A stretch of DNA of 64,000 nucleotides from NCBI GenBank assembly GCA_026168455.1, contig CM047427.1, forward strand, positions 45,672,558-45,736,557. The letters are read 5' to 3'. A model generated the notes under the pieces. The model made no database searches. It was not told the origin of the DNA and was given only the letters and a program-made list of their open reading frames with translations. A program made the translations under genes and the position numbers. Shown here in pieces: positions 51,771 through 63,787 of this stretch (position 1 is the first letter of the stretch; the number at the start of each line of letters is the position of its first letter). This stretch comes from Theocolax elegans (Eukaryota > Arthropoda > Insecta > Hymenoptera > Cerocephalidae).

Positions 51771-52850
51771 GTGGATAGTGAGGTTAAAGCGACACTCCTC
51801 TAAGCGGCCACGGCAGTCTTGTCTAATCCTGCCAGTGATTCCAATCGGTTGAAAGCCCCGGTGGTCAGTGCAGGTCCCACGAATTTTAGGGGGACCAAAC
51901 TCACATCGTTAAAATAGTAAGTGCTGCGGAGGTTGGTCACTCGGCCTCTGTAGCATCAAATGCTACGTGTGACCTGCTCTTGACTGGGATGTCGAGTGAC
52001 GCTGACAGAGTTTTCCTCGGTCTGCGTAAAAAAATAGAAACTTTGATGGAGTTTGTTCTTAATAAAAACAACATCCCAAAAGCTAAAGACAATAACGAGA
52101 GCAACAAGCAGGGCCTTTAGTTAATACGCGCGGGTGAGCATTGCCCTGTGCTCAAAATCGCCAAAAAATAAATCGGTAGGTATGCGTAAGGATGGAATGT
52201 GCCAAACGTCGCTCATCTTCCGCGCCGAGGAGCGTCAAAGGAGGCTGGTGGAGAGGGAAAGACCATTAACACTTCAGCATCACCGGAGAAGAGGAAGAAG
52301 GGGTCGAAGCAGCCCACAAACAAAAATAAGCCAACAGATGCTTAGTCCTCAGTTCCTGAGACCGGTGGAACCCAGTTAAAGATCCCTGACTGAGCTACGG
52401 TAGTGCGCAGGGGTAAAAAGAGAGGCTTAGCGGAATACGCAGCTAAAGCAGGCCAAGGATGTCGGAGGGCCGCCTGAGACCAGCTCCAAACGACGACTAA
52501 CAAGGCAGCAGGTCGGAACAAAAACTTCCAATATAAAAGATAGGTACCGTCTACCATCGACCGGGAAATGGTCCTCTGTTCCACAGCAGAAGTTCTTGTC
52601 AAAGGAACACCGGAAGAACGAGCTGAGGAACTCACACGTGCCATACAAGCCGCTTGCGATGTATCTATGGTCAGGAAATCCATCCCCCGTGGCCGTCCAC
52701 CTATTTACTAGTGGAATGAAAATATCGCAAAAATACGTTGTGAGTGACTGCGGACTCGGGAACTGCACCACAGAAAACGGCAGCGAAGCAGCACGAGGCT
52801 ATAACAGTCGGTCGGTCAAACATTATCATAATTCTTGAAGGGGTTGGAAA
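51771..52850 (+). pseudogene. Internally deleted R1-clade copy (5' UTR, ORF1 start, endonuclease tail)
   Basis: It matches the 22.4-26.9-kb element in opposite orientation. 51840-51930 aligns with its 5' UTR (ccccggtggtcagtgc). ORF1 follows with SNATCDLL and NKNNIP in the same order as the first copy, then MCQTSLIFRAEE. The next recognisable segment (about 52560-52700) is the end of the endonuclease region (GTPEERAEELTRAI, then RGRPPIY), so more than 1.5 kb is deleted between them. Several stops. No RT remains. Confidence 0.78.
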
Positions 52851-52894
52851 ATTGAAAATCCAGCATTATAAATGTTTAAAAATTAATTTTTTAT

Positions 52895-53490
52895 AATTGT
52901 ATAATAATACTTGTATTTTTAGCAGCTTCCAGGGGATTAGATATATACTCAAACAAGTGGAGATACTTTTCTACCACTACAAGGTAAGTGCATAAATTTT
53001 ATTGCAATGATCATGCTTTTCCCAGATATTTTGACCATAAGTGATCTTAATAATTCAGACCTACGCTGGAAATTTTTAGGCAGTTTCTGACTATAAAAAG
53101 ACATCTTTTAGACAGTATTAGGTTACCAGAGTCCGGAGCAGAATTGCTGATTTCACTATTTAAGGTGTAAATGGCTTACAAGAGTGTGACAGCATACATT
53201 TATGTCTTTAAAAGTATTTTTAATGTAAAGTTCGGAAAATTTTACAAAAAAAGTCATATTTATGTTTTTAGTGAAAAATGCATCCCCTGGAAGCTAAAAA
53301 TTCATGAAAATGGGCATATAATGCAAAAAAGTGCTAAAATGTCAACTTTGACTCTCTGTAACTTAAAATAATGGCCCAGAAAAAATCTGAAAAAATTCAG
53401 GAGAACTACTGGATACCTCTAAAACATATTCCCACAGTTATAGCAATATTTATTTTTTTCATCTTCGATGTCACAGAGAACCACCCATAT
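52895..53490 (-). repeat. Interspersed repeat, partner of 7697-8345
   Basis: Reverse-complement match to 7697-8345, ending at the shared terminus (tcacagagaaccacc). The plus-strand ORF at 53171-53371 is a chance frame in the repeat. Confidence 0.8.
52926..52983 (+). CDS. Conserved 58-nt exon-like segment inside a repeat (copy 2)
   Basis: tttttagcag|CTTCCAGG opens it and CTACAAG|GTAAGT closes it, a near-consensus donor. The frame starting at its second base is open and ends EILFYHYK. It is the counterpart of 8264-8321, with equal length, phase and splice signals. Confidence 0.4.
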
Positions 53491-53516
53491 ATATATATTT
53501 GTATATAATATATATC
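53491..53516. repeat. TA microsatellite
   Basis: Short TA-rich run that may be the insertion site of the foldback-like element. Confidence 0.6.
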
Positions 53517-54272
53517 GTTTCCGGACATTTGATCGAAACCATTTGATCGAAAGACATTTGATCGAGGGACATTTATCGAAAACCGTTTTGTCGAACGGAC
53601 GTTTGGTCGAAAACCATTTGATATGAAGGACGTTTTGTCAAAAATCATTTGATCGAAAGGACGTTTCGTCGAAAATCATTTGATCGAAAGGACGTTTCGT
53701 CGAAAGGACATTTTGTCGTAAACCATTTTGTCGAAAACCGTTTGGTCGAAGAGACATTTGATCGAAAGGACATTTTGTCGAAAATAAAATATTTTTGTTC
53801 CTACAAATGATTATTTATATGTGATTACAAACTGAGTGTTGAAAATATAAAGTGTCAGCCAGAATTAACCCATTTGGGTTAACCAACACAGCCAAAGTAT
53901 GCGAACTGCCACATCCCGAGTTAGTTATTGGGTTAGTATGGTTATCGGGTTATTGGGTTATTTGTTATTTAAACAAATTTTGTACAAACAAAAAAATTAA
54001 TATATTTCGACAAAATGTCATTTCGATGAAAAGGTATTTCGACAAAAAGGTTTTTAACGAAATGATTTTCGACGAAATGTCCATTCGACAAAATGGTTTT
54101 CAACGAATCGTCCGTTCAACAAAACGGTTTTCGATTAAACGTCCTTTCGACAAAACGGTTTTCGATCAAATGTCCATTCGACAAAATAGTTTTCGACGAA
54201 ACGTCCTTTCGACGAAATGTCCTCGATAAAATGTCCGTCGATAAAATGGTTTTCGACAAAACGTCCGCAAAC
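53517..54272. mobile_element. Foldback-like element with inverted arrays of TTTCGTCGAAAGGACA
   Basis: About 53517-53790 is an array of gaaaggac(a/g)tttcgtcg-type units of 15-19 bp. About 54003-54268 is the same array in reverse complement. A 210-bp AT-rich centre contains ataaccc/gggttat runs. Ends are cgtttccggacattt and its inverted counterpart. This is the architecture of foldback transposons. No coding capacity. Confidence 0.8.
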
Positions 54273-54296
54273 CAATATATATATATATATTGGTTC

Positions 54297-54342
<46 letters not shown>

Positions 54343-54420
54343 AAAGTAAAGGAGACGAAGGAGAGAGAGAGAGAGAGAGTGAGAGAGAGAGAGAGAGAGA
54401 GATTGATTGATTGATTGATT
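54273..54420. repeat. Compound microsatellite (TA)n, (GA)n, (GATT)n
   Basis: The final (GATT)n, read as (AATC)n on the minus strand, is the 3' tail of the non-LTR relic that follows. Confidence 0.85.
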
Positions 54421-55198
54421 TGAGTTTATTTGGCCTTGGGGTTGAGACCCCGTAGGCACTAAAAATAAAATACAGTGTGACTTCATCACAATAAAGTATA
54501 AAATATAAAAACAATATAAAAACAATAAATGTATATAAATAAAATAAAACAATAACAATAATAAAAACAAATTATATACAAAAAATTAATTTTAGCTGAT
54601 TATAAGGCATATTTCGCAGTAACCTTGTACAATATTTAATGATATTTAGATAATTAAATTACATAAATGAATTGTCGCAGTAATACATTTGTAGGACTTA
54701 ATCTAGGTTGAGGTGAGGGATCTGAGGAGCTGTTAAGCCCTCATTTCGCACCCTGTTTTCCCAGGCAGTTTTGTCAAGTCCAAACAGGTGATTGAATAAT
54801 GTATTCTTGAAATGAATGATAGATGAAGTGTCGAATGAAAATGTAGGAAATTCGTTGATAATTTTAGATGCAGTAATGACAAATGAGTTGTATAGAGCCT
54901 CTGTGCGAGAAGGAAGATAATGTAATGATTTTGATGAATGACGAGAAGAGGTGCGAGGGTTATGAGAGTGAGTATTTATTCTTATAAAATGATTAGCCAG
55001 ATAAGTGGGTGAATTATGAGCAATGATGAGGTATGAGCGTCTGGACTCAACTGATAACCACCTGAGACTTTACCTATAAGGAATTACATGCTCCCTCCTT
55101 GCTATGTCCCCCCACACGAATCGGACACACGCATTTAGCAGCCTTTGAAGCTTCAGATTTCTGGTCTGATCGACATCATTAAATACCGCACACGCATA
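54421..55198 (-). pseudogene. Non-LTR retrotransposon, RT C-terminus and 3' UTR
   Basis: The minus-strand frame, read from 55198 to the stop at 54698-54700, shows the C-terminal signature of jockey/CR1-like RTs: LLNACVRFVWG, REHVIPYR, SVESRRSYLI, a run of charged and aromatic residues, then FKNTLFNHLFGL. A stop lies within HVIPYR*SLRWL (near 55070). The 3' UTR is followed by a (AATC)n tail. Its upstream part continues at 63788 on the far side of the hAT insertion. Confidence 0.75.
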
Positions 55199-55269
55199 GT
55201 CAAGATCAGGGTTGTGAGATTTATGATTCGTCAAATCATGAATCCAAAATCAACCTTGGAATTGCAGAA

Positions 55270-55475
55270 TTTGTTGTCTTCAAATCCAAAATCCATCTGA
55301 TTAAAGGATTTTCTTTAGTTATAAATACAAAATCCTTTTGATTAAAGGATTTTCTTTAGTTATAAATCCAAAATCCTTTTGATTAAAGGATTTCCTAAAT
55401 TATAAATCCAAAATCCTTTTGTTGTAAGGATTTTCTTTTATTATAAATCCAAAATCCTTTTGATGTAATCTGACT
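55270..55475. repeat. Tandem repeat of about 43 bp near the hAT terminus
   Basis: Four to five units read tttctttagttataaatcc followed by aaaatccttttgattaaagg, with variation. Confidence 0.8.
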
Positions 55476-56066
55476 TGTGAATTGGCCCCATTCATAAATC
55501 GAAAATCCATATAATTTTTTTGACTTATTGCATCAATTTTTTTACTTATTGTATTGTGCGTTTTTTTACTTGTGGTATCTAGTAGATTGTGCCCTAGTGA
55601 CCTGGACGTTAAACTCTCGAAAGATTACAGTCACTCAAAATAAAAAAATTGTCTGTATATTAAGAGCCAGACCTATATGATCTTATTACGGCCCGCTGAT
55701 TCCGAGTCTAAGCTTGATTTGGAGTTATCAAGTTTGAGGTCATTTAAAGTTCAAACTTAGAAAAAAGTTTTAAGGAGAGGTCACTAATATTTCTACAATT
55801 TTGACACCCACTGATCCTTTATGGGGTTTGACTTTATCGGGTTAAGATGAAGGTCATTAAAGGTCAAGTTTGTAAATTTTGTAGAAAGTACATTTTGTAC
55901 TTCAAATTCCGATATTGGTTTAGATTAAGATAATTTCATTTGGCGCTATCACGTCAGAATCAAGAGCATTTAAAGGTCAAATTGAGAAGAAACTTTTAAG
56001 CGTAAATGACTAAATAATATTTTTATAGTTTTGACAGCCGCTAAATCCGAATCAAATCCGCGTTTA
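55476..56066. other. Unassigned interior of the hAT element with TCAAGGTCA-like phrases
   Basis: AT-rich sequence with recurring ggtcattaaaggtcaa-type phrases (55738, 55849, 55969). No gene. Confidence 0.4.
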
Positions 56067-56898
56067 GATCCCATGTGGAAAAATTTTATAAAGTTTATAT
56101 AAAATTTTTATAAAATCACTTTATAAAATTTTTATATAAATTTGGTTCTATAAAAATTTTACAAAATTTTTATAAAAACATTGTATATTATGATAAATTG
56201 CTTTTTTTATGTATTTATGTGACAAATAAAAAACTATTTTCTGGGAAGATATAATTTAATGAAAATCATTTATTTGTATAATAAAGTAACATGAGAAAAC
56301 AGCACATGGAAAAGAAAAATTTAATAATTATTCATATATAAAAATTTTGTATATATTTTATTTTAATAAAACACTTTGAAAATAAAGTAAATATATTTAT
56401 CATTAAGTGCATATAATTGTATTTTCCCAAGTGAAAATAATTTATAAATTTTTTATAAAAATTTTATAAAATACATTTTATATAGTTTTTATAAAAAATT
56501 GGTCGTATAAAAATTGTATAAAAAATACACTTTATAAAATTTTTATAAAAAATTTATAAATTATTTTCACAAATGCACTTAATGATAAATATATTTACTT
56601 TATTTTCAAAGTGTTTTATTAAAATAAAATATATACAAAAATTTTATATGTGGTTAATTATTAAATTTTCTTATGTTACTTTATTCTACAAATAAATCAT
56701 TTTCATTAAATTATATCTTCCCAGAAAATAGTTTTTTATTTGTCACATAAATACATAAAAAAAGCAATTTATCATAATATATAATGTTTTTATAAAAATT
56801 TTGTAAAATTTTTACAGAACCAAATTTATATAAAAATTTTATAAATTGATTTTATACAAATTTTATATAAACTTTATAAAATTTTTCCACATGGGATC
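56067..56898. mobile_element. Palindromic AT-rich element of about 0.83 kb
   Basis: gatcccatgtggaaaaattt at the left and its reverse complement at the right enclose arms of about 400 bp meeting near 56490. Very AT-rich, with tataaaatttttataaaa runs. A fragment of the same sequence occurs at 57490-57560. No coding sequence. Confidence 0.85.
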
Positions 56899-57655
56899 AA
56901 AGTTATTTCAAGGACAAATTTACAAAATTTGTAAAAAGTAAATTTTTGACTATATATTCTGATTCCATGACCACTGATTTAAATATATTAAAATGTGTTC
57001 TTACAGAGATACTTTCTCAAGTTTTGGGGGTTGCTGTATCCGAATATGAAATCAGTTTGACCTTATCGGGTTTAGATTACTAGAATTTTTAAGTTCTTAT
57101 TCGGACTGTAATATACAAAAACACATTCCACTGTGTTTTAACTAAAAACCAATAACACAATATTTGAGCATTAATGTTTAAAATTATGTAGTACCTTTTA
57201 GAAGTATATATGACATTTTTATATCTTTAGTAAAAAATATTAAAAAAAATTTATTGAAAGTAACAAATTTTATAATTTAATGAACAATAATATTCATTAT
57301 TGCCCTCCAATTTTACTTTATCCCCGGAGGGACTAAAATGCGTTTTTGCTCCCTAAAAAGAGGTCAATAAAGTCAACTTTATTGATTTTCAGAGTGAAAA
57401 ATAAATTACATATTATAATACGTTTATTTTATAGAATATTATACAAAAATCTATAAAAAATATATATAATTCTATAGGATAAATTACATATTAAATTTTA
57501 TAATAATTATTTAAATAAATTTTATAAAATTTTTATAAAAATTTTATAAAATATTTTCACCCAGGGTGTAAGTATAAAAGAGTAATCTTCTGTACCAAGC
57601 ACTTTTATTTGTTAAATTGTGTGCACAGTCATACACTCTCAAACATACTCTTAAA
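56899..57655. other. Unassigned AT-rich interior of the hAT element
   Basis: AT-rich; contains a partial copy of the palindromic element near 57490-57560. No gene. Confidence 0.4.
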
Positions 57656-57732
57656 TGTGTAAATTTACACACATTCTCACACGCACACACACAATTACAC
57701 ATTCTCACACGCACACACACAATTACACATTC

Positions 57733-57772
<40 letters not shown>

Positions 57773-57788
57773 TCACACACACTCACAC

Positions 57789-57884
<96 letters not shown>

Positions 57885-57910
57885 ACACACACACACACAC
57901 ATTCACTCAC
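57656..57910. repeat. CA microsatellite
   Basis: Long (CA)n tract with interruptions, ending in the 5-bp copia target duplication CTCAC (57906-57910). It continues in decayed form after 62854. Reading frames here are repeat artefacts. Confidence 0.92.
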
Positions 57911-58263
57911 TGTTGAAATATAATATGTACATTTATATTGTTATATACCCAAGTTCAAGCCAAGTTCATGTTATACACCCAAGTTCGAGCCAAGTTCAAT
58001 ATTGTATAGTGTGAAGCACGCCGAAATAAGTGGGCGTGCTAATGAGTGTGAGTGGAGACACATATGTAAGTCTCCCCTCTCCAGTATGTATGTGAGTGTG
58101 ACTATAGTGCGAGAGACGCCGGACAAGAAGACACTCTCTCGCTGCTACTCGAGCTCTCTGGCGTGAGCCGTTGCCAAATATACACGTAAATGTAGACTGT
58201 ATAGTAGTTCAATAAATCCATATCATTGTTTAATAATGTTTATTGTATAACCACACCTCAACA
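57911..58263 (+). repeat. 5' LTR of the copia element
   Basis: Starts TGTTGAAATATAAT and ends CACCTCAACA. It contains a short internal duplication (acccaagttc.agccaagttca twice). Confidence 0.95.
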
Positions 58264-58279
58264 TGGTAGCAGAGCGTGG
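58264..58279 (+). other. Primer-binding site (initiator tRNA-Met type)
   Basis: TGGTAGCAGAGCGTGG follows the LTR without a spacer, as in copia elements. Confidence 0.88.
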
Positions 58280-58409
58280 TTAGTATTTTTAAATTATTTT
58301 CTTATCGACCTTCGGGAAAATAAGGAAATATTTAAGAAGAAAGAAGAAAGGAAGCCACGTGTCTGAGTAAAGTGAAAAGTCCGAATACGAAGGAACATTC
58401 GAGACGCTC

Positions 58410-59093
58410 ATGTATAAAGACGAAACTGTTGAAGAAGAGGTAAAGATAGAAGAAAGTATATCTGAACACGAAGGAAAGTTCGATATTGAAGAATACGATA
58501 TGGAGAAAAAAGAAATAAATATTCCAGTGTTTGATGGAGAAAATTATAGCATGTGGAAAAAGAGTATCACAATGTTTATGAAGATGAAAAAATGTGATAC
58601 AGTGATTACAAGAGAAAAAACTACTACAGATACAGCAAATTGGGATGAACAAGATTTAAAGGCTATTAATATAATATACAGCACGATTTCAGATAGGCAA
58701 TTGGAATTTGTTTGTGAAGAGACAACAGCCTATAAGATAATAAAGAAATTAGACGGCATGTATTTGAAAGAATCTACAGCACTACAAATTGTGTGCAGAA
58801 ATAGAATTGAAAAAATAAGATTGAATAATTATGGTGATACAGCGTCATTTTTCACCGACTTTGAAAAAGCTGTGAACGAATTGAAAAGCGCAGGAGCCAA
58901 AATAAGTGAAAAAGAGAAATTAAATTATATTCTAAACACGTTGCCAGAATCATACAGTTATATTGGTGATTTGATCGATACATTAAAAGAAGAAGATCAA
59001 ACGACAGACTATGTAAAGAATAAAATTAAACTAGCTGAATTGAAGAATCAAAATGAAGGTAATGAAAAATGTATTTATTGCGAAGAAAAGTAA
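58410..59093 (+). pseudogene. Copia Gag, N-terminal and capsid part
   Basis: A 227-codon frame from the ATG at 58410. An acidic N-terminus is followed by the copia Gag pattern (FDGENYSMWKKSITMFMK, ANWDEQDLKAINIIYSTIS, LNYILNTLPESY). It ends prematurely at a TAA at 59091, just before the zinc knuckle. One extra A in the run near 59085 explains the shift: the knuckle (CYKCGKAGHFAREC) continues in the next frame. Gag forms the particle that packages the RNA. Confidence 0.88.
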
Positions 59094-62000
59094 AAACGGA
59101 AATTGCTATAAATGCGGGAAAGCTGGACATTTCGCAAGAGAATGCCAAGATGGCGGCCAAGCAGCACAAAACAGTGGAACGTGGCAAAATTCAAATCGAG
59201 GTCGAAGCAGTAGAGACAGAGGACGACAAGGCACAAGAGGCAACTACAGCAGAGGGCGCGGAAATTTTCGTCAACAACAAGTTTCAAACCAAGGTGAGCA
59301 GAGTGGACCTGGTACGAGCGCTTGGACAGCAACAGCTCATGCAGCACAACATAGTCAAGGTGACGTTAGGTCAGGTAACGAAATACATTGGTTATTAGAC
59401 AGCGGGTGTTCGGATCATATTGTAAATGATGAAAGTTATTTTGAAAAATGTATTGTATTAAAAGAATCGATAAATATTTATTTAGGAGATAATAGGTCTA
59501 TAAAAGCAACAAAAATTGGAAATGTTGTTAGTTATTTTAATGCGTATGGAAAACAAAATGAAGTAAATATGAAAAATGTATTCTATACTAAAGAAATGAA
59601 CATGAATCTTATTAGTTTTGGGAAATTAATCGATAACGAAAATACGATTGTTTCAAAAGGAAATTATGCGAAAGTTATAGATAAAAATAATAGATTAATA
59701 GCGGTAGCTTACAAAGAAAATCGAGTATTTAAAATGAAAAGTAAATTGAAATATGAGACGTATGTAAATAGTGCCGAGAAAAATAATAATATGAGTCAAA
59801 AGGAATGATGGCATAGAGTCTTAGGACACGTAAACTTTAGTTATTTGAATACATTATGTAAACAACAGTTGCTAACGGGAATTCCTAATAAACTTGAATC
59901 GGAATATATGAAGTGTAAAACTTGTATAGAAAATAAGATGCATAACTTGCCATTTAAAAATAATAGAACACGAGCAAACGATATTTTGGAGATTATACAT
60001 ACTGACGTATGCGGCCCATTTAAAACTACTGGATTTAATGGGGAAAATTATTTTGTTTCTTTTGTGGATGATTATAGCAAAATAGCTAAGGTTTATTGTA
60101 TTAAAACTAAAGATGAGGTATATAATTGTTTAATTCAATATGTAAATGAAATTGAAAATATAACCGGAAAACGAGTAAAAATTCTGAGATGCGATAACGG
60201 GAAAGAATATTTAAATAATCGTTTCTATAAATTTACGAGAGAGAAAGGCATTATTTTGAATAAGTGTCCAGCCTATGTACACGAGTTAAACGGTACAGCA
60301 GAAAGATTCAATCGAACGATAATGGATATGTCGCGATGTTTACTAACAGAGGCACAAGTACACAAACAGTTTTGGCCTGAAATAATATGTGCGGCTACTT
60401 ATTTGAAAAATCGAACGCTCGCTAATACTATTGAGAGAAAAACTCCGTATGAAATTTTCTTTAGGAAGAAACCGAATGTTGAACATTTACGCTTATATGG
60501 GAGTAAAGTTTTTGTAAGAAGGCCAGAACAAAAAAAATTTTCAAAATGGGATAAAAAAGCGGATATGGGAATTCTATTAGGCTATAGTGATGTTGGCTAT
60601 AGAGTTTTGTTAAATAATAAAATATTAGTTACAAGGCACGTTGAATTTATCGAAGAAAATATAAAATGTATTAGTTTTGATGAAAATGAAAATGAAAAAG
60701 AAAGCGATGAAAATACAGAAAACGAGTTAAATGATAGTGTTTTTGAAAGCGCGGATGAAAATATAGAAGAACAAAGTAATAAAAAAAATGAAAAGCTAAC
60801 ATTGCCGCGTAGATCTACACGCGAAAAGAAAAGTCCGATTAGGTATCCGAATAACAGCGCTTCAACTTCATTACTAAATCAACCTTCGGGAAAATTTAGT
60901 AATGGTAGCTCTTATAACATATGTGTAAATTCCTGTAGAGTAGATACGCCTGGTACATTTGAGGAGGCGATAAATTGTGAGGATAGTAGAAATTGGGAAA
61001 AAGCAATGAACCAAGAAATAGATTGCATAAATAAAAATAAAACCTGGATATTAGTAGAAAGAATAAAAGACAAAAAAGTCTTAGATGTTAAATGGGTTTA
61101 TACGAGAAAATCTGATGATAGGTATAAGGCTAGGCTAGTTGTAAGAGGTTTTCAACAAACAGATGTAATTGATAACATATACGCTCCAGTAGCAAAGAAT
61201 CAAACATTAAAAATTTTACTTTCTTATTGTTGTCAAAATGAATTAAAAATTGAACAAATGGATGTAGAAACTGCATTTCTTAATGGAAAAATAAACTCTG
61301 AGGTATATGTAAATCAACCAAAAGGTTACGAAGATAAAACAAATAGAGTATACAAATTGTCAAAAGCGTTGTATAGATTACGAGAAAGTCCAAGAGACTG
61401 GTATGAGTGTTTTGATGAGTGTATTACAAAATTAGGATTCAAAAGAAATAATGTAGATTTATGTTTATATAAAAAAGGTAAAGGTAAAAATGAAATATAT
61501 ATTTTGATTTATGTAGATGATTTGTTAATTTGCAGTAAAATTAAGGAAAACATTCAAAGCGTTAAGAAACTCTTGTCAGATAAATTTAAAATGAAAGACT
61601 TAGGAGAAATCAAAGAGTATCTTGGAATAAATATAACTTATGATTATCTAGAAAATAAGCTTACTTTAAGTCAAACGAAATATATAGAGTCGTTAGTTGA
61701 GAAATATCAAATACAAGACAGTAGATTGTATAGTACTCCTATGGAGACAAATTTAAAGCTAGAGAAATCTGAAAGCTGTGAGTCAAATATAAAATATAGA
61801 AATTTAATAGGTGCTTTATTATACATTAGTTCAAATACTAGACCAGATATAAGTTATAGTGTTAATTATTTGAGTAGATATCAAAATAGTTATAGCGAAA
61901 CGCATTGGAAATACGCATTGCGAATTTTGAAATATTTGTACTTAACAAAAGATTTAAATTTACACTATAAAAGAAATGAAAATTGCGATACTATAACTTG

Positions 62001-62454
62001 CTATGTTGATGCTGATTGGGCAGGCGATAATAATGATCGAAAATCTACGACTGGATATGTTTTAAAAATGTATGGAAATGTGATCGATTGGAAATCTCGA
62101 AAACAAAAATGTATAACCAAAGCCTCGACGTATGCAGAGTATGTAGCATTATCTGAGGTAGTAAGTGAGATAAAATTTATAAGAGAATTAGTAAAAATAT
62201 TCGACATAAGTATAAATGAACCTATAAAAATTTATGAAGACAATTCGGGAGCAATAAACATTGCAAATAATGGTAATTTTACGAAAAATTCGAAGCATAT
62301 AGAAATACATTATCATTTTGTACATGAGAGTGTAAAGGAAAAATTAATTGAAGTATGTAAAATTGATTCAAATGAAAATGTTGCGGATATTTTTACTAAA
62401 GCATTATGCAAAGAAAAGTTTGAAAAATTCAGAATGAAATTGAATATAATATAG
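59053..62454 (+). pseudogene. Copia Pol: knuckle, protease, integrase, RT, RNase H
   Basis: One frame with a single in-frame TGA at 59806-59808. Order: CCHC knuckle; aspartic protease (LLDSGCSDH); integrase zinc region (WHRVLGHVN, CKTCIENK) and core with aspartates in HTDVCGPF and RCDNGKEY and glutamate in NGTAERFNR; RT with QMDVETAFLNG and YVDDLLI; RNase H with YVDADWAGD, YAEYVAL and EDNSGAI. The TGA lies exactly between protease and integrase, two codons before the conserved WH. All catalytic residues are present, so only the frameshift near 59085 and this stop prevent expression of the whole polyprotein. Confidence 0.93.
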
Positions 62455-62500
62455 AGCAAATAAGTTTAAATAAATAATACAATATAAATGTAAGGAGGCG

Positions 62501-62853
62501 TGTTGAAATATAATATGTACATTTATATTGTTATATACCCAAGTTCAAGCCAAGTTCATGTTATACACCCAAGTTCGAGCCAAGTTCAATATTGTATAGT
62601 GTGAAGCACGCCGAAATAAGTGAGCGTGCTAATGAGTGTGAGTGGAGACACATATGTAAGTCTCCCCTCTCCAGTATGTATGTGAGTGTGACTATAGTGC
62701 GAGAGACGCCGGACAAGAAGACACTCTCTCGCTGCTACTCGAGCTCTCTGGCGTGAGCCGTTGCCAAATATACACGTAAATGTAGACTGTATAGTAGTTC
62801 AAGAAATCCATATCATTGTTTAATAATGTTTATTGTATAACCACACCTCAACA
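62501..62853 (+). repeat. 3' LTR of the copia element
   Basis: Near-identical to the 5' LTR. It is preceded by the purine-rich gtaaggaggcg (62490-62500), the likely polypurine tract. Confidence 0.95.
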
Positions 62854-63779
62854 CTCACACATATATTCACATACTCGCACACATATTCACAAAGTCACAC
62901 ACATTCACACACACATATACGTATTTACGCACTCGCGCATACATACGCACACAAAAGCACTTATAAATAAATTTACCGAACGCACAAACAAGCTCATAAA
63001 TACCCGCATTAATGGTCACACACGCATCCACATTTGTTTTGTTCTGAATTTATTTCACTAAGCACTAGGTACATTTTACATAACAATTGAAAAGTGTGAT
63101 ATTGCGCCCCGTAAATAGGGAAAGCAAGTAGTATTTTGTGCTCAGTGTAAGAAAAAAGCTTTTAATAACAAAAACGGATTTAAAATTAACAACAATCCAA
63201 TAAAATTTAAAATTAACAACAATAGTCCAGGTACCTCGAGAATCATTAATAAATCGTATTACAACTATCAAAGGAATTTTATTCGCTTTTACGAGAAAAA
63301 ATAAAATAAATGAAATTAATGATTCGTATATGAAAAAGGAAAAAAATCATCATGATTCTTTTATTCGAAATACGTAAAATTATAAAATCGTCGGTATTTA
63401 TGATTGTCATCAAAAAAAAAATTACAAAATCAAACGGATTTTTGACTCGTGAAAAACAAACTCATAAATTCATAAGTATTTGTGAATCTTAGAAAGAAAA
63501 ACTCCTAAAGTCACCGGTATTTGCGATTCATAAAAACTAAAAATCCAAAAATCATTAGTATTTATGATTTTCAATAAATATAATCAAAAAATCAAAAGGA
63601 GTTGTGATTGTATGTGACAGAAAATACTTAAATCACTTGGATCTTATGATTCGATAAAGTTGAGAATCATAAAATCAAGCGAGAGTAGGATTCGCAGTAA
63701 ATGAAAATCCAAAATTAAAATTGATTATGGATTTTTAAGGATTCTATTCCTCGAAATGATTCGAGTACTTACAACCCTG
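62854..63779. other. Right part of the hAT element with decayed CA repeat
   Basis: Begins with the CTCAC duplication and a decayed (CA)n tract. It then becomes AT-rich, with repeated aatcataa/ttatgatt and aaaatc phrases toward the terminus. No gene seen. Confidence 0.5.
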
Positions 63780-63787
63780 GTCAAGAT

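Larger units (their letters stand above)
57911..62853 (+). mobile_element. Copia LTR retrotransposon, young, nearly complete
   Basis: 353-bp LTRs (57911-58263 and 62501-62853) differ at about two positions. The target duplication is CTCAC (57906-57910 and 62854-62858). A primer site complementary to initiator tRNA-Met (TGGTAGCAGAGC, 58264) follows the 5' LTR, and a purine-rich tract precedes the 3' LTR. Gag, protease, integrase, RT and RNase H are in copia order. One frameshift and one stop spoil the polyprotein. Confidence 0.95.
55207..63779. mobile_element. Large hAT-type element containing a copia insertion
   Basis: CAGGGTTGTGAG at the left (55207) and its inverted counterpart CTTACAACCCTG at the right (63768-63779) are bounded by the 8-bp duplication GTCAAGAT (55199-55206 and 63780-63787). 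Subterminal repeats of the aaaatcc/ggatttt type occur at both ends. No transposase was found, so it is non-autonomous despite its size. Removing the 4.95-kb copia insertion leaves about 3.6 kb. Confidence 0.9.

Noticed and set aside
54116..54570. Serine/leucine- and isoleucine/tyrosine-rich ORFs
   Set aside because: They are frames through TA and GA microsatellites and the foldback array.
57617..58014. Histidine/threonine-rich ORFs
   Set aside because: They are translations of the (CA)n microsatellite.
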